Part shown: in pieces, positions 57,223-64,000 of the stretch
Numbering within the stretch: position 1 is the first letter of the stretch
Layout: every line of letters begins with the position of its first letter
Source of the DNA: an uncultured Solirubrobacterales bacterium
GTDB lineage: Bacteria > Actinomycetota > Thermoleophilia > Solirubrobacterales > JACPNS01
Reading direction: 5' to 3'
Assembly: GCA_937128795.1 (NCBI GenBank)
Contig: CAKZMQ010000011.1
Coordinates: 62,001-126,000, forward strand
Length of the DNA: 64,000 nucleotides
Notes under the pieces: model-generated
Told to the model about the DNA's origin: nothing
Databases searched by the model: none
Seen by the model: the letters and a program-made list of their open reading frames with translations, nothing else
Program-made: the position numbers and the translations under genes

Positions 57223-58176
57223 TTAATCAGGTGCTTGCTGTCGCTTGCTGCCTGCAAGCACAGCTCTTGGCGATTCGGCAGAGTTCGCCCAGCTCGGCCT
57301 GCCCGGTGACGGCTCGACGATCGGAAAACCGGCGCGCAGAAACCTCAGCGGCGGCGGGCTGCCCCATTGGTTGATCGTCGTCGGGCTGTTCGGCCACTTG
57401 CGGGCGACGTAGTCACCCTGCGGCGGCATCACCGCCATGTCGGCACACAGCTCGATCATCGCGCCGTCGTGATCGTTGAAGTAGGTGAAGAGGTTGTTGC
57501 CGGGGCCGTGGCGGGACGGTCCCCAGATCAGTTTCTGGTCGCGCTGCTGCTTGAGGCGGTCGGCTATGCGGCCCATCTGATTGAGGTCTTCGACGGTCCA
57601 CGCGTAGTGCGAGAACTCGGCCTTCGGTGCCAGCACTACTGCCATCCCGTGGTGGTCGGAATCGCAGTGCCACCAACTGGCGAACGGACCCATGCGGTCG
57701 CTGAAGCGCATGCCCAGGCCATCGGCGAGAAACCTCTCCAGCGGTTTGGGCCGATTGCTCTTGACGGAAACGTGTTCAAACTTGATCGGGCGGTCGCCGG
57801 GCGGCGGAGCGGGCACGGTCTTCATTCCGGTGAAGAGCTTGAAGACGTGGCCGGAAGGGCTCTGTACTCGTAGTGCCCGGTCAATGCCCGGCTCGCCGTC
57901 GTACACACCGCCGAGCACGCGGCCACCCGCCTTTTCCAGACGCGATTTTGCGGATTCGAGTTCAGGCGCGTCCGCGACCTCCAAACCAATATGGTCGTAT
58001 CCGCACTGCTCGCGGTCCTCGATCAACAGCAGTTCGTGGTGGCGCTCGTTGCATGTCAGGTACGAGACTCCGCCGACGCGCACCGTTTCGACGAGGCCGA
58101 GGATCTCCGTCTGAAACTCGACGGCGGCGTCCAGATCCGGCACGCGCATGCCCATATGTCCGATTCGGGTGACCAC
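57223..58176 (-). CDS. Extradiol (type I) ring-cleavage dioxygenase
   Basis: This is a 317-residue protein with two VOC modules. The Fe(II) ligands of the C-terminal module can be placed at H135 (FEHVSVK), H190 (FSHYAWTV) and E242 (AMIELCADM), with spacing like that of BphC-type enzymes. The N-terminal module begins RIGHMGMRVPDLDAAVEFQTEILGL. It cleaves catechols next to the vicinal hydroxyls (meta cleavage). It is the last gene of the FAH-hydroxylase-NmrA-dioxygenase operon, 3 bases after the NmrA stop. The tail after about residue 260 is poorly conserved and Pro/Arg-rich. Confidence 0.9.
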   Translation of the reverse strand: MVTRIGHMGMRVPDLDAAVEFQTEILGLVETVRVGGVSYLTCNERHHELLLIEDREQCGYDHIGLEVADAPELESAKSRLEKAGGRVLGGVYDGEPGIDRALRVQSPSGHVFKLFTGMKTVPAPPPGDRPIKFEHVSVKSNRPKPLERFLADGLGMRFSDRMGPFASWWHCDSDHHGMAVVLAPKAEFSHYAWTVEDLNQMGRIADRLKQQRDQKLIWGPSRHGPGNNLFTYFNDHDGAMIELCADMAVMPPQGDYVARKWPNSPTTINQWGSPPPLRFLRAGFPIVEPSPGRPSWANSAESPRAVLAGSKRQQAPD

Positions 58177-58179
58177 TTG

Positions 58180-59004
58180 CTAACTGCCTTTCACTGGTGT
58201 TTGATCGTTGAAGAAGTTCTCGACGCTGCGCGGCAGGTGGCCCGTCAGCTCCTCGACGTCGCCTGTCGCCGAACCGTCCGCTCCGCTGGCGAAGTAGCGC
58301 GCCATGCGAATCGAGTGGTCGATCTCGAACGGCGATGCGCCTCGGCGTTTGAGCGCCATCCGAGCGATCCGCGGCGGAATGCTCACGTAGCGCACGCCGC
58401 GCACGCGCGCAACATCCGAGAACGTGACGCTCGCCGGCCCCGTGAGCTGCCAGGCGCCGTCGGGCGCATCGCCGTTCGCAAGCAACGCGGCCGCGCATTC
58501 GGCCACGTCGCGCGCGTCGACCATCGCGATCGGTCCGTTGCCCATCGGTGCCGGCATCACGCCGCCGATCAGCTGCATCCCGAGGAGGTTCTGCATCAGA
58601 AACGACGGCCGTAGGAATTGAAACTTGATGCCACTGGCCTCGATCCGCTGTTCGCTGTACCAGTGCGTGATCGAGGTCGGAGATGCTCCGTTGGGGCCGA
58701 GCGACGGCGCGCCGCCGGAGACCTTGACGATCCGCTCAATGCCTGCAGCCTGCGCGGCTGCGAGTGCGTTGCGCTCCATCGCGTCCTGCTGCGGACCGTG
58801 CGGCGTCAGCAGGAAGAGCTGGCTTGCACCGTCCAGCGCCTGTTCGAGCGACGTCCGATCGAGCAGGTCGCCACCTGTTGTCTGGAGCGGCACGTTGCGT
58901 TCGCCGGGGGATCGCACGATCGCGCGCGCCGGGATGCCGCGCTCGGCAAACAGCTGCGCCAGGTGGCTGCCGATCGTTCCCGTCGCTCCGAGCACAGCGA
59001 TCAT
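58180..59004 (-). CDS. NAD(P)-binding NmrA-like oxidoreductase
   Basis: This protein has 274 residues from ATG 59004, which overlaps the previous TGA (ATGA); a longer frame upstream is shadow coding. The N-terminus MIAVLGATGTIGSHLAQLFAERG is the GxxGxxG dinucleotide motif. Then come ARAIVRS, TTGGDLLDRTSLEQAL and VSGGAPSLG (the Ser of an atypical SDR), with no canonical YxxxK. This is typical of NmrA/HSCARG-like atypical SDRs, which may be reductases or redox sensors. Its role in the aromatic operon is unclear, perhaps quinone reduction or an auxiliary step. Confidence 0.87.
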   Translation of the reverse strand: MIAVLGATGTIGSHLAQLFAERGIPARAIVRSPGERNVPLQTTGGDLLDRTSLEQALDGASQLFLLTPHGPQQDAMERNALAAAQAAGIERIVKVSGGAPSLGPNGASPTSITHWYSEQRIEASGIKFQFLRPSFLMQNLLGMQLIGGVMPAPMGNGPIAMVDARDVAECAAALLANGDAPDGAWQLTGPASVTFSDVARVRGVRYVSIPPRIARMALKRRGASPFEIDHSIRMARYFASGADGSATGDVEELTGHLPRSVENFFNDQTPVKGS

Positions 59005-60518
59005 GCGGCAACGAGCTCCGTTGCCTCGACAGCCGATTGGTTCATCGAGCCGCCGAGCAGTTTCCGAAGTTTGCTCGCGGCCGCCGGGATGTCGTCGCTG
59101 TTGCCAATCGCGTAGACGAACTTGTCTGGCCGCAGCAGCGCCCACTCGCAGTCCTTCGAGCGCAGCCACTCGTTGACCGGGCTGACGACGCACGTCACGC
59201 CGTGCGCTCGCCACGCACTCGCAATCGCGGGGCTCGCCGCCACAACTGCCCAGCGGTTTCCCAGCTGCTCGTCGATCCGCTCAGGTTGCGGAAAGAGCGC
59301 TCCGACGCTGCGATTGAACGGCAGCCTCGCCGGCCGCTCCGCGAAGTCGCCGCGGCCGTAGGTTGGTAGCGGCTTCACCTGTTCGCGGATCAGTGAAAGC
59401 GCTCCCGAGCGGTTGAGCATGCCGAGCACGCCGTCCCGGACCTTTCCAACTGTCGGGTTCGCGGTCTGGACGATTCCGCCCCAGCGCACGGCGAGGTTCT
59501 GCATGCTCGTCACGTGCGGGCGCCGCTCGATCTCGTAGCTGTCAAGCAGGTTCTTCGGCGCGCCGCGCAACACAGCCTCGATCTTCCACGCAAGATTCTG
59601 AGCATCGCGCGCTCCGGAGGAGAATCCCTGGCCTGCGAACGGCGGCGTGAGGTGCGCGGAATCACCCGCCAGAAACACCCGACCGGCGCGCCAGCGCTCG
59701 GCACGACGAACGTGGAAGGTGTAGACGACCGCCCGCTCGAACTCGACCTGCTCATCGGTGATGAACGGCGCGGCTAGCTGGCGAATCCGAGACTCGCGTT
59801 CGAAATCAGCCGCGTCCTCGCCCGGATGCAGCATCCACTCCCATCGGTGCCTACCGGGCGACATCGGCAGTGAGACGGTCGGCCTGCGCACATCGCCGAT
59901 GAAGTGAGGATGCGGAATCTTTGCCAGCGGTTTGTCGAGCAGCCCATCGAGCACAAGCCAGCGCTGCGAATACGTCGAGCCGCCGAATGGGATCTGCAGC
60001 GACCGGCGCACGAAGCTGCGGCCGCCGTCGCACGCAACCACGTACTGCGCGCGGATGCGTGTGGACCGCCCGCCGGTCGTCGGGCGAACGTAGACGTCGA
60101 CGTGGTTCGCCGCCCGGTCGACCGTCTCCACACGCGTGCCCCAGCGCAGATCCGTCTGGCCGCGCTCGGTAATCGCCGCAACCATCGTTCGCTCCATCGA
60201 CGGCTGATGGATTGACACGAGTGGCGGATGGCCGAGATCGCCATTCGCAGGGCGAAGCACTTCGATCTTCTTGCCACGGTTGGTCACGAAGCTCACCGAT
60301 TGCTGAACCTGCGCGTCCTTCAGGACCGCGGCGTCGAGGCCGACGGCCTGGAAGATCCGCAGCACCTCGTCGTCGATCACCGCAGCGCGAGGCAGCGAAT
60401 ACACCTCGTCGGCCTCGTCGACCGCGATCACGCTGACCCCGAGATCGGTGAGCAGCAGCGCAAGGAGTTGACCGACCGGTCCGAACCCGCAGATCATCAC
60501 CTCGCAGTCCATCGCCAT
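59001..60518 (-). CDS. FAD-dependent aromatic hydroxylase (MhpA-like)
   Basis: This is a 505-residue flavoprotein hydroxylase. The FAD-binding GxGxxG is at MICGFGPVGQLLALLLTDLGV; the middle DG motif is YVVACDGGRSFVRRSL; the GD motif is FLAGDSAHLTPPFAGQGFSSGARDAQNLAWKI. This is the pattern of 3-(3-hydroxyphenyl)propionate or phenol hydroxylases (MhpA-like). It would introduce a hydroxyl to make a catechol for the downstream extradiol dioxygenase. It is 2 bases after the FAH gene and overlaps the NmrA gene by 4 bases. Confidence 0.92.
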   Translation of the reverse strand: MAMDCEVMICGFGPVGQLLALLLTDLGVSVIAVDEADEVYSLPRAAVIDDEVLRIFQAVGLDAAVLKDAQVQQSVSFVTNRGKKIEVLRPANGDLGHPPLVSIHQPSMERTMVAAITERGQTDLRWGTRVETVDRAANHVDVYVRPTTGGRSTRIRAQYVVACDGGRSFVRRSLQIPFGGSTYSQRWLVLDGLLDKPLAKIPHPHFIGDVRRPTVSLPMSPGRHRWEWMLHPGEDAADFERESRIRQLAAPFITDEQVEFERAVVYTFHVRRAERWRAGRVFLAGDSAHLTPPFAGQGFSSGARDAQNLAWKIEAVLRGAPKNLLDSYEIERRPHVTSMQNLAVRWGGIVQTANPTVGKVRDGVLGMLNRSGALSLIREQVKPLPTYGRGDFAERPARLPFNRSVGALFPQPERIDEQLGNRWAVVAASPAIASAWRAHGVTCVVSPVNEWLRSKDCEWALLRPDKFVYAIGNSDDIPAAASKLRKLLGGSMNQSAVEATELVAA

Positions 60519-60520
60519 CG

Positions 60521-61522
60521 TCAGGCGATCGCGGTAGTGGGAACGGCGGTGTCGCTGAGCTTGTTGGTGAGCGTTCCGATGCGGTCGATTTCGAGCTCGA
60601 TGGTCTGCCCCGGTTTGATCCAGCGGTCTAGTTCGAGGCCGCAGCAGCCCGGCATCGTGCCAGTAGAGAACACGTCGCCCGCGTCGAGCCGCTCGCCCTT
60701 TGAGACGAAGGCGAGCATCTCGCCAACATCATGCGCGGGGTCCTTGGTGGCGCCCTCGGCCCAGACCTCGCCGTCCACCCGAACGCGGCCGGTCGCCTCT
60801 TTCCAGTCGCCGAACTCGTCGGCGGTGACCACATCCGAGCCAAGCGAGTTGGCAAACGTCTTGGACTTGACGACGGGGCCGAAGATGTTGCGGCGGTAGT
60901 CGTCCGCCTGCACATCGCGCGCGCTCCAGTCGTTGAGGATCATCCAACCGCCGATCGCGTCGACTGCCTCTTCGGGCGTGGCGTCGACCAGTGGCGCGCG
61001 CAGTACGAAGGCGAGTTCGAGCTCGAAGTCGAGCGCCTTCGTGTGCGAAGGCCACCACATGTCCTGGCCGTCGGCGAGCACCATCGTGTGATTTGCGACG
61101 TAGAAGGTCGGCGCCTCCCAGAAGCGTTCATTGGGCTTGAACTTGGGGAAGGTCTTGCCGGTTTTCTCGAAGAGGCTGACTGCCCTCCAAGCCGGCTTCG
61201 GGAAGAAATTCTTCACGAGCATGCGGGCCGAGGCGATCACGTGATCTTCCCAGAGCATGAAGGCGCGCATCGAGCGGGGTGTGAATGGGAGACCGGCTGG
61301 AGCTGGGTCCGCAGTGAGAGCGGGGTCGTCCTTCGCGGCCTCGGCGGCTGCGCGCGCGGTGGCGATGGCTGGGTCGCCGAGTTTCAGCAGCTCGAGAACG
61401 TCGGTCTCGGCGGCTCGGACAAGGTCTTCGTCACTTTTGTTTTTGCGCAGTGCGGCGGCGATGTCGATCCACTTGCCATCGACCTCACCGACCACGCCTT
61501 GCGCTGTTTTTCGTAGTCGCAT
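60521..61522 (-). CDS. Fumarylacetoacetate hydrolase family protein
   Basis: This is a 333-residue protein of the FAH superfamily. Metal-binding elements are DFELELAFVLRAPL (E-x-E), WMILNDWSARDVQ (the NDxSARD motif) and the later GDVFSTGTMPGCCGLELDRWIKPGQTIELEIDRIG (FSTGT-type end). Such enzymes hydrolyse fumarylacetoacetate or act on ring-cleavage products as hydrolases or decarboxylases. It is first in the aromatic operon, behind a promoter with a perfect TTGACA. Its exact substrate depends on the ring-cleavage product. Confidence 0.92.
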   Translation of the reverse strand: MRLRKTAQGVVGEVDGKWIDIAAALRKNKSDEDLVRAAETDVLELLKLGDPAIATARAAAEAAKDDPALTADPAPAGLPFTPRSMRAFMLWEDHVIASARMLVKNFFPKPAWRAVSLFEKTGKTFPKFKPNERFWEAPTFYVANHTMVLADGQDMWWPSHTKALDFELELAFVLRAPLVDATPEEAVDAIGGWMILNDWSARDVQADDYRRNIFGPVVKSKTFANSLGSDVVTADEFGDWKEATGRVRVDGEVWAEGATKDPAHDVGEMLAFVSKGERLDAGDVFSTGTMPGCCGLELDRWIKPGQTIELEIDRIGTLTNKLSDTAVPTTAIA

Positions 61523-61534
61523 TGCGCCACCGTA

Positions 61535-61558
61535 TCACGTAACTGATAAGTTTGTCAA
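61535..61558. promoter_or_regulatory. Divergent promoter and shared operator for FAH operon and P450-TetR
   Basis: On the minus strand TTGACA (61553-61558) is followed after 17-18 bases by ATACGG/TACGGT, a promoter for the FAH operon. On the plus strand TTGCGC (61522-61527) and GATAAG (61545-61550) with 17-base spacing serve the P450. The imperfect palindrome TGATAA-GT-TTGTCA (61544-61557) covers the minus-35 of one and the minus-10 of the other, so one TetR dimer could control both. Confidence 0.6.
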
Positions 61559-61560
61559 TT

Positions 61561-62745
61561 ATGACGGCTCTATCGACTATCGACGCCCCCGTCCTGGATC
61601 TCGATCTCTACGACGACGCCGTCCTGCGTGACTCCCGTGAAGCGTTCGCGCGAATTCGCGATGCTGGCCCGGCGGTGTGGCTGCCGCGCCACAAGCTGTT
61701 CGCGATTGGGCGATTTGCGGACGTCCGCGCAGTTCTTCGTAACGACGAGGTTTTCCGAAGCGGAGCCGGCGTCGCCGCCAACCCGCTCACGAATCGGCTG
61801 GGGAAAGACACGACCCTCTTCAGCGACGGCGATACCCACGACCGTCGCCGCCGCGTCCTGATGCAGTCTTTGAGTGGTAAAGCACTCGGGCCGACTGAGC
61901 CGCAGATAAACGAGCAGGCGCGAAAGGTCGTCGATCAACTCGCGACGGGACAGCCCTTCGAGGCCACGAAGGATTTCTCAAGCCACCTGCCGTTGTCCGT
62001 GGTCGCAACTCTCGTGGGGCTTGAGGAGGAACCGGACCGACTGTTGCGCTGGGCGGCGTCGACGTTTGACGTACTCGGGCCGGTGAACAAGCGTGGACGA
62101 ATCGGTGCCCGCCGGTCGCTCGGCTTGTTGATCTACTCCAAGCTGTTGCGCGCAAGCAGCGTGCGACCGGGAAGTTGGGCGGCGTCCGTTTTCGAGGCTC
62201 GCGACCGTGGCGACGTCTCCACTGCCGAGGCGCGCTCGCTGATCATTGACTTCGTCGCGCCGGCACTCGACACGACGATCCTGGCGACGACCCACCTCTT
62301 GTGGATACTGGCCAACCACCACAGTGCGTGGGAGCAGATCAAGGCCGATCCCGAACTTGTTTCGCGCGCCGTCGTCGAGAACGTACGAATCGCTTCCCCG
62401 ATTCGCGGATTCACTCGATCGGTTGCCGAGGACACGGCGGTTGATGGTGTTGAACTGCCACGCGGCTCTCGCGTCGTGCTGCTGTTCGGCGCAGCAAATC
62501 TCGATGAGTCGGCCTTCCCGGAGCCCGAGGAGTTCAAACTCGACCGACCGACCACTGTGCAGCTCGGATGGGGCCACGGCCCGCACACCTGCGTCGGGTT
62601 GCACCTGGCGAAGCTTGAGATGAATGCGCTGGTGCGGGCGATGATCCCGCAGGTCGGTGCGGTCGAAGCCGGGCCACCCGAACGTCTGCTCAACAACACA
62701 CTTCAAGGCATCAGCAGGCTTCCGGCGAGATTCGTACCTTGTTGA
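61561..62745 (+). CDS. Cytochrome P450
   Basis: This protein has 394 residues from ATG 61561; a TTG three codons earlier lies in the promoter and is not preferred. Heme-binding LGWGHGPHTCVGLHLAK contains the axial Cys (in the H-x-C-x-G core). ExxR is ENVR (VVENVRIASPIRG). The I-helix reads DFVAPALDTTILATTHLLW, lacking the usual acidic residue before Thr only partly (ALDTT). It is a soluble class I bacterial P450, probably served by separate ferredoxins. It heads a P450-TetR pair divergent from the aromatic operon and may carry out the first hydroxylation. Confidence 0.93.
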   Translation: MTALSTIDAPVLDLDLYDDAVLRDSREAFARIRDAGPAVWLPRHKLFAIGRFADVRAVLRNDEVFRSGAGVAANPLTNRLGKDTTLFSDGDTHDRRRRVLMQSLSGKALGPTEPQINEQARKVVDQLATGQPFEATKDFSSHLPLSVVATLVGLEEEPDRLLRWAASTFDVLGPVNKRGRIGARRSLGLLIYSKLLRASSVRPGSWAASVFEARDRGDVSTAEARSLIIDFVAPALDTTILATTHLLWILANHHSAWEQIKADPELVSRAVVENVRIASPIRGFTRSVAEDTAVDGVELPRGSRVVLLFGAANLDESAFPEPEEFKLDRPTTVQLGWGHGPHTCVGLHLAKLEMNALVRAMIPQVGAVEAGPPERLLNNTLQGISRLPARFVPC

Positions 62746-62753
62746 GAGCACCC

Positions 62754-63410
62754 ATGGACTCCGCCGCCACGGAACAGCCCCAAAGCAGGAACGCCCGTCG
62801 CCGCGAGCAGACGCGCGCAAAGCTGATCGATGCCGCCAAGGTGCTGTTTGCGCGACAAGGTGTAGAGCGCACGCGGATCAACGAGATCACCGAGTCGGCG
62901 GACGTCGGCTTCGGATCGTTCTACAACCATTTCGAGAGCAAAGAGGCGATCGTCGACGCCGTCCTGAGTGAGACTGCTGCCGATCACGCGATGGCGATCG
63001 TTTCCGCCACTGGCGAGGTTGAGGATCCCGCCGAGGTCATCTCAGTAGCCCACCGACACTTCGTTCGCCTGGCGATCGCTGACCCGCAGTTGGCGGCTCT
63101 AGCCGTCGAGCTCGTCTTCTCGAACCAAGCGATCGTCGACTCACTCCGCCCCTTTGCCCGTGAGGACTTGAAGCGCGCGGCCGATGCGGGCAGGCTCGAT
63201 ATTCCTGATTTGGAGGTGGCACTGCATGCCACCGGTGGGGCGCTTCAGGGGACGATTCGTGGCGTGCTGGAAGGCGACCTCGGAGTTGATGCCGACATCG
63301 CTCACGCGGCGCTCGTGCTGCGGATGCTCGGACTGTCGCCGACGGAGGCCGACGAGATTGCGCGCCGGCCGTTTCCGGAGACGTCGCTCGGCGCCGGTGC
63401 TGGGACCTAA
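62754..63410 (+). CDS. TetR-family transcriptional regulator
   Basis: This protein has 218 residues from ATG 62754, 8 bases after the P450 stop; a TTG overlapping the P450 end is less likely. The HTH is clear: RREQTRAKLIDAAKVLFARQGVERTRINEITESADVGFGSFYNHFESKEAIVDAV. The C-terminal part is helical. It is co-transcribed with the P450 and probably binds the palindrome at 61544-61557, sensing an aromatic compound. Its stop overlaps that of the convergent YjdM-type gene. Confidence 0.92.
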   Translation: MDSAATEQPQSRNARRREQTRAKLIDAAKVLFARQGVERTRINEITESADVGFGSFYNHFESKEAIVDAVLSETAADHAMAIVSATGEVEDPAEVISVAHRHFVRLAIADPQLAALAVELVFSNQAIVDSLRPFAREDLKRAADAGRLDIPDLEVALHATGGALQGTIRGVLEGDLGVDADIAHAALVLRMLGLSPTEADEIARRPFPETSLGAGAGT

Positions 63411-63757
63411 GCCTTCTTGACCACGCTCGACTTGAGCTGCATCGGCCCGAATCCGTCGACCTTGCAGTCGATGTCGTGATCGCCGACGCCGTTGACAAGG
63501 CGGATGTTGCGCACTTTGGTGCCGCGCTTGATCGGGCCACCGGCACCTTTGACTTTTAGGTCTTTGATGACGGTCACGGTGTCGCCGTCGGTGAGGGGGG
63601 CGCCGGAGGCGTCTTTGATGACTGCGGCTTCGGCGGCTTCCGCAGCGGCTGCTTCGGGGGACCATTCGTGGGCGCACATTGAGCAGACTTGGAGGTCGTT
63701 TACGGCGTAGGTGTACTCGCTGGCGCAGGCGGGGCAAGAAGGAGGTATTTCGGTCAT
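63407..63757 (-). CDS. yjdM: YjdM/PhnA-type zinc-ribbon protein
   Basis: This is a 116-residue protein. The N-terminal zinc ribbon has CPACASEYTYAVNDLQVCSMC (two CxxC pairs), followed by AHEWSPEA, and the conserved C-terminal domain reads DGDTVTVIKDLKVKGAGGPIKRGTKVRNIRLV ... DCKVDGFGPMQLKSSVVKK. This matches the YjdM/PhnA family, named for a supposed phosphonate link but of uncertain biochemical role. It is a single gene convergent with TetR. I see no gene in 63758-64000. Confidence 0.95.
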   Translation of the reverse strand: MTEIPPSCPACASEYTYAVNDLQVCSMCAHEWSPEAAAAEAAEAAVIKDASGAPLTDGDTVTVIKDLKVKGAGGPIKRGTKVRNIRLVNGVGDHDIDCKVDGFGPMQLKSSVVKKA

Positions 63758-64000
63758 GCCCGCAGACTAGTTGCCATTAGGTGATCAGCACGATAATCAG
63801 CGGGCGGTTGAGATGGAATGCAATGGATTCGCCGAACGGGCTTCGCCTGGATCTGGGACGCCCCAAAAAGTGATGATCGCGGGTAATCTGGAATCGCTCA
63901 TTTGGCCGGCAGCTGACATCACGCCGGCCACGATCAAAGTCTGACAATTGGGGGTTCGGCCAATAGGACTGCTCGGCTAGGGAAAAAAATACGTGTTCCG
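63758..64000. other. Right-edge region without a recognised gene
   Basis: I see no credible gene start or RNA here. A short ATTGG/CCAAT inverted repeat (around 63947-63964) and an A-tract (63982-63988) are the only visible features. A neighbouring gene outside the window may begin just beyond. Confidence 0.35.

Overview
The window is high-GC chromosomal DNA from an actinobacterium. Gene order, protein style and the families present (heliorhodopsin, DUF5661, DUF7144, Ig-repeat secreted proteins, glycosyltransferases ending in WWRLRGK) suggest class Thermoleophilia (Solirubrobacterales-like). That placement is inference: there is no rRNA gene here to test it. The window carries about 52 protein genes, no recognisable tRNA or rRNA, no CRISPR array and no insertion sequence.

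Layout. 1-3532: lipid-modification operon (COG2907 FAD enzyme, DUF1365, CFA synthase cut by the left edge) and a DMT-type membrane protein. 3730-6624: HAD-like protein, small orphan gene, HTH/nucleotidyltransferase pair and a GH3 lipoprotein. 6806-14437: rpoC and rpoB, with an exceptionally long hairpin just after rpoC. 14867-22764: secreted acidic protein behind a structured leader, then a three-gene operon in which one polypeptide joins an ECF sigma factor, a zinc anti-sigma domain, a membrane segment and a long outer tail, followed by two large secreted Ig-repeat proteins. 23037-29034: glycan-synthesis block with two unusual fusions (polysaccharide pyruvyltransferase-like/GT2, and QueC-like PP-loop ATPase/DegT aminotransferase) facing a GT4 glycosyltransferase. 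29315-34513: a 1,732-residue subtilisin-like protease with RTX-type repeats. 34908-38453: PEP carboxykinase, fatty-acid hydroxylase and a FadR-type regulator with two perfect operators.

39042-45771 is the translation/transcription core, all on the minus strand: rpmG-secE-nusG-rplK-rplA, topA, then rplJ-rplL with an L10 leader. In most bacteria rplJL runs directly into rpoBC. Here rpoBC lies about 24.6 kb away, and the intervening DNA holds the secreted-protein, glycan and protease genes.

46051-57131 is a mixed region: methyltransferase; a cyclase/PadR/2TM operon; Rieske protein; GGDEF protein; ABC-F ATPase; small VOC protein; zinc-ribbon protein; TetR with a flavin monooxygenase; heliorhodopsin divergent from DUF5661; and a DUF7144 protein. 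57223-63410 is an aromatic-degradation module: a tight minus-strand operon (FAH hydrolase, MhpA-like hydroxylase, NmrA-like protein, extradiol dioxygenase) divergent from a P450-TetR pair, with one palindrome in the shared promoter region. A YjdM/PhnA-type protein closes the window.

Most notable: the PP-loop/DegT fusion and its glycan neighbours, the sigma/anti-sigma fusion operon, the split of rplJL from rpoBC, the heliorhodopsin, and a two-copy intergenic motif upstream of two secreted-protein genes.
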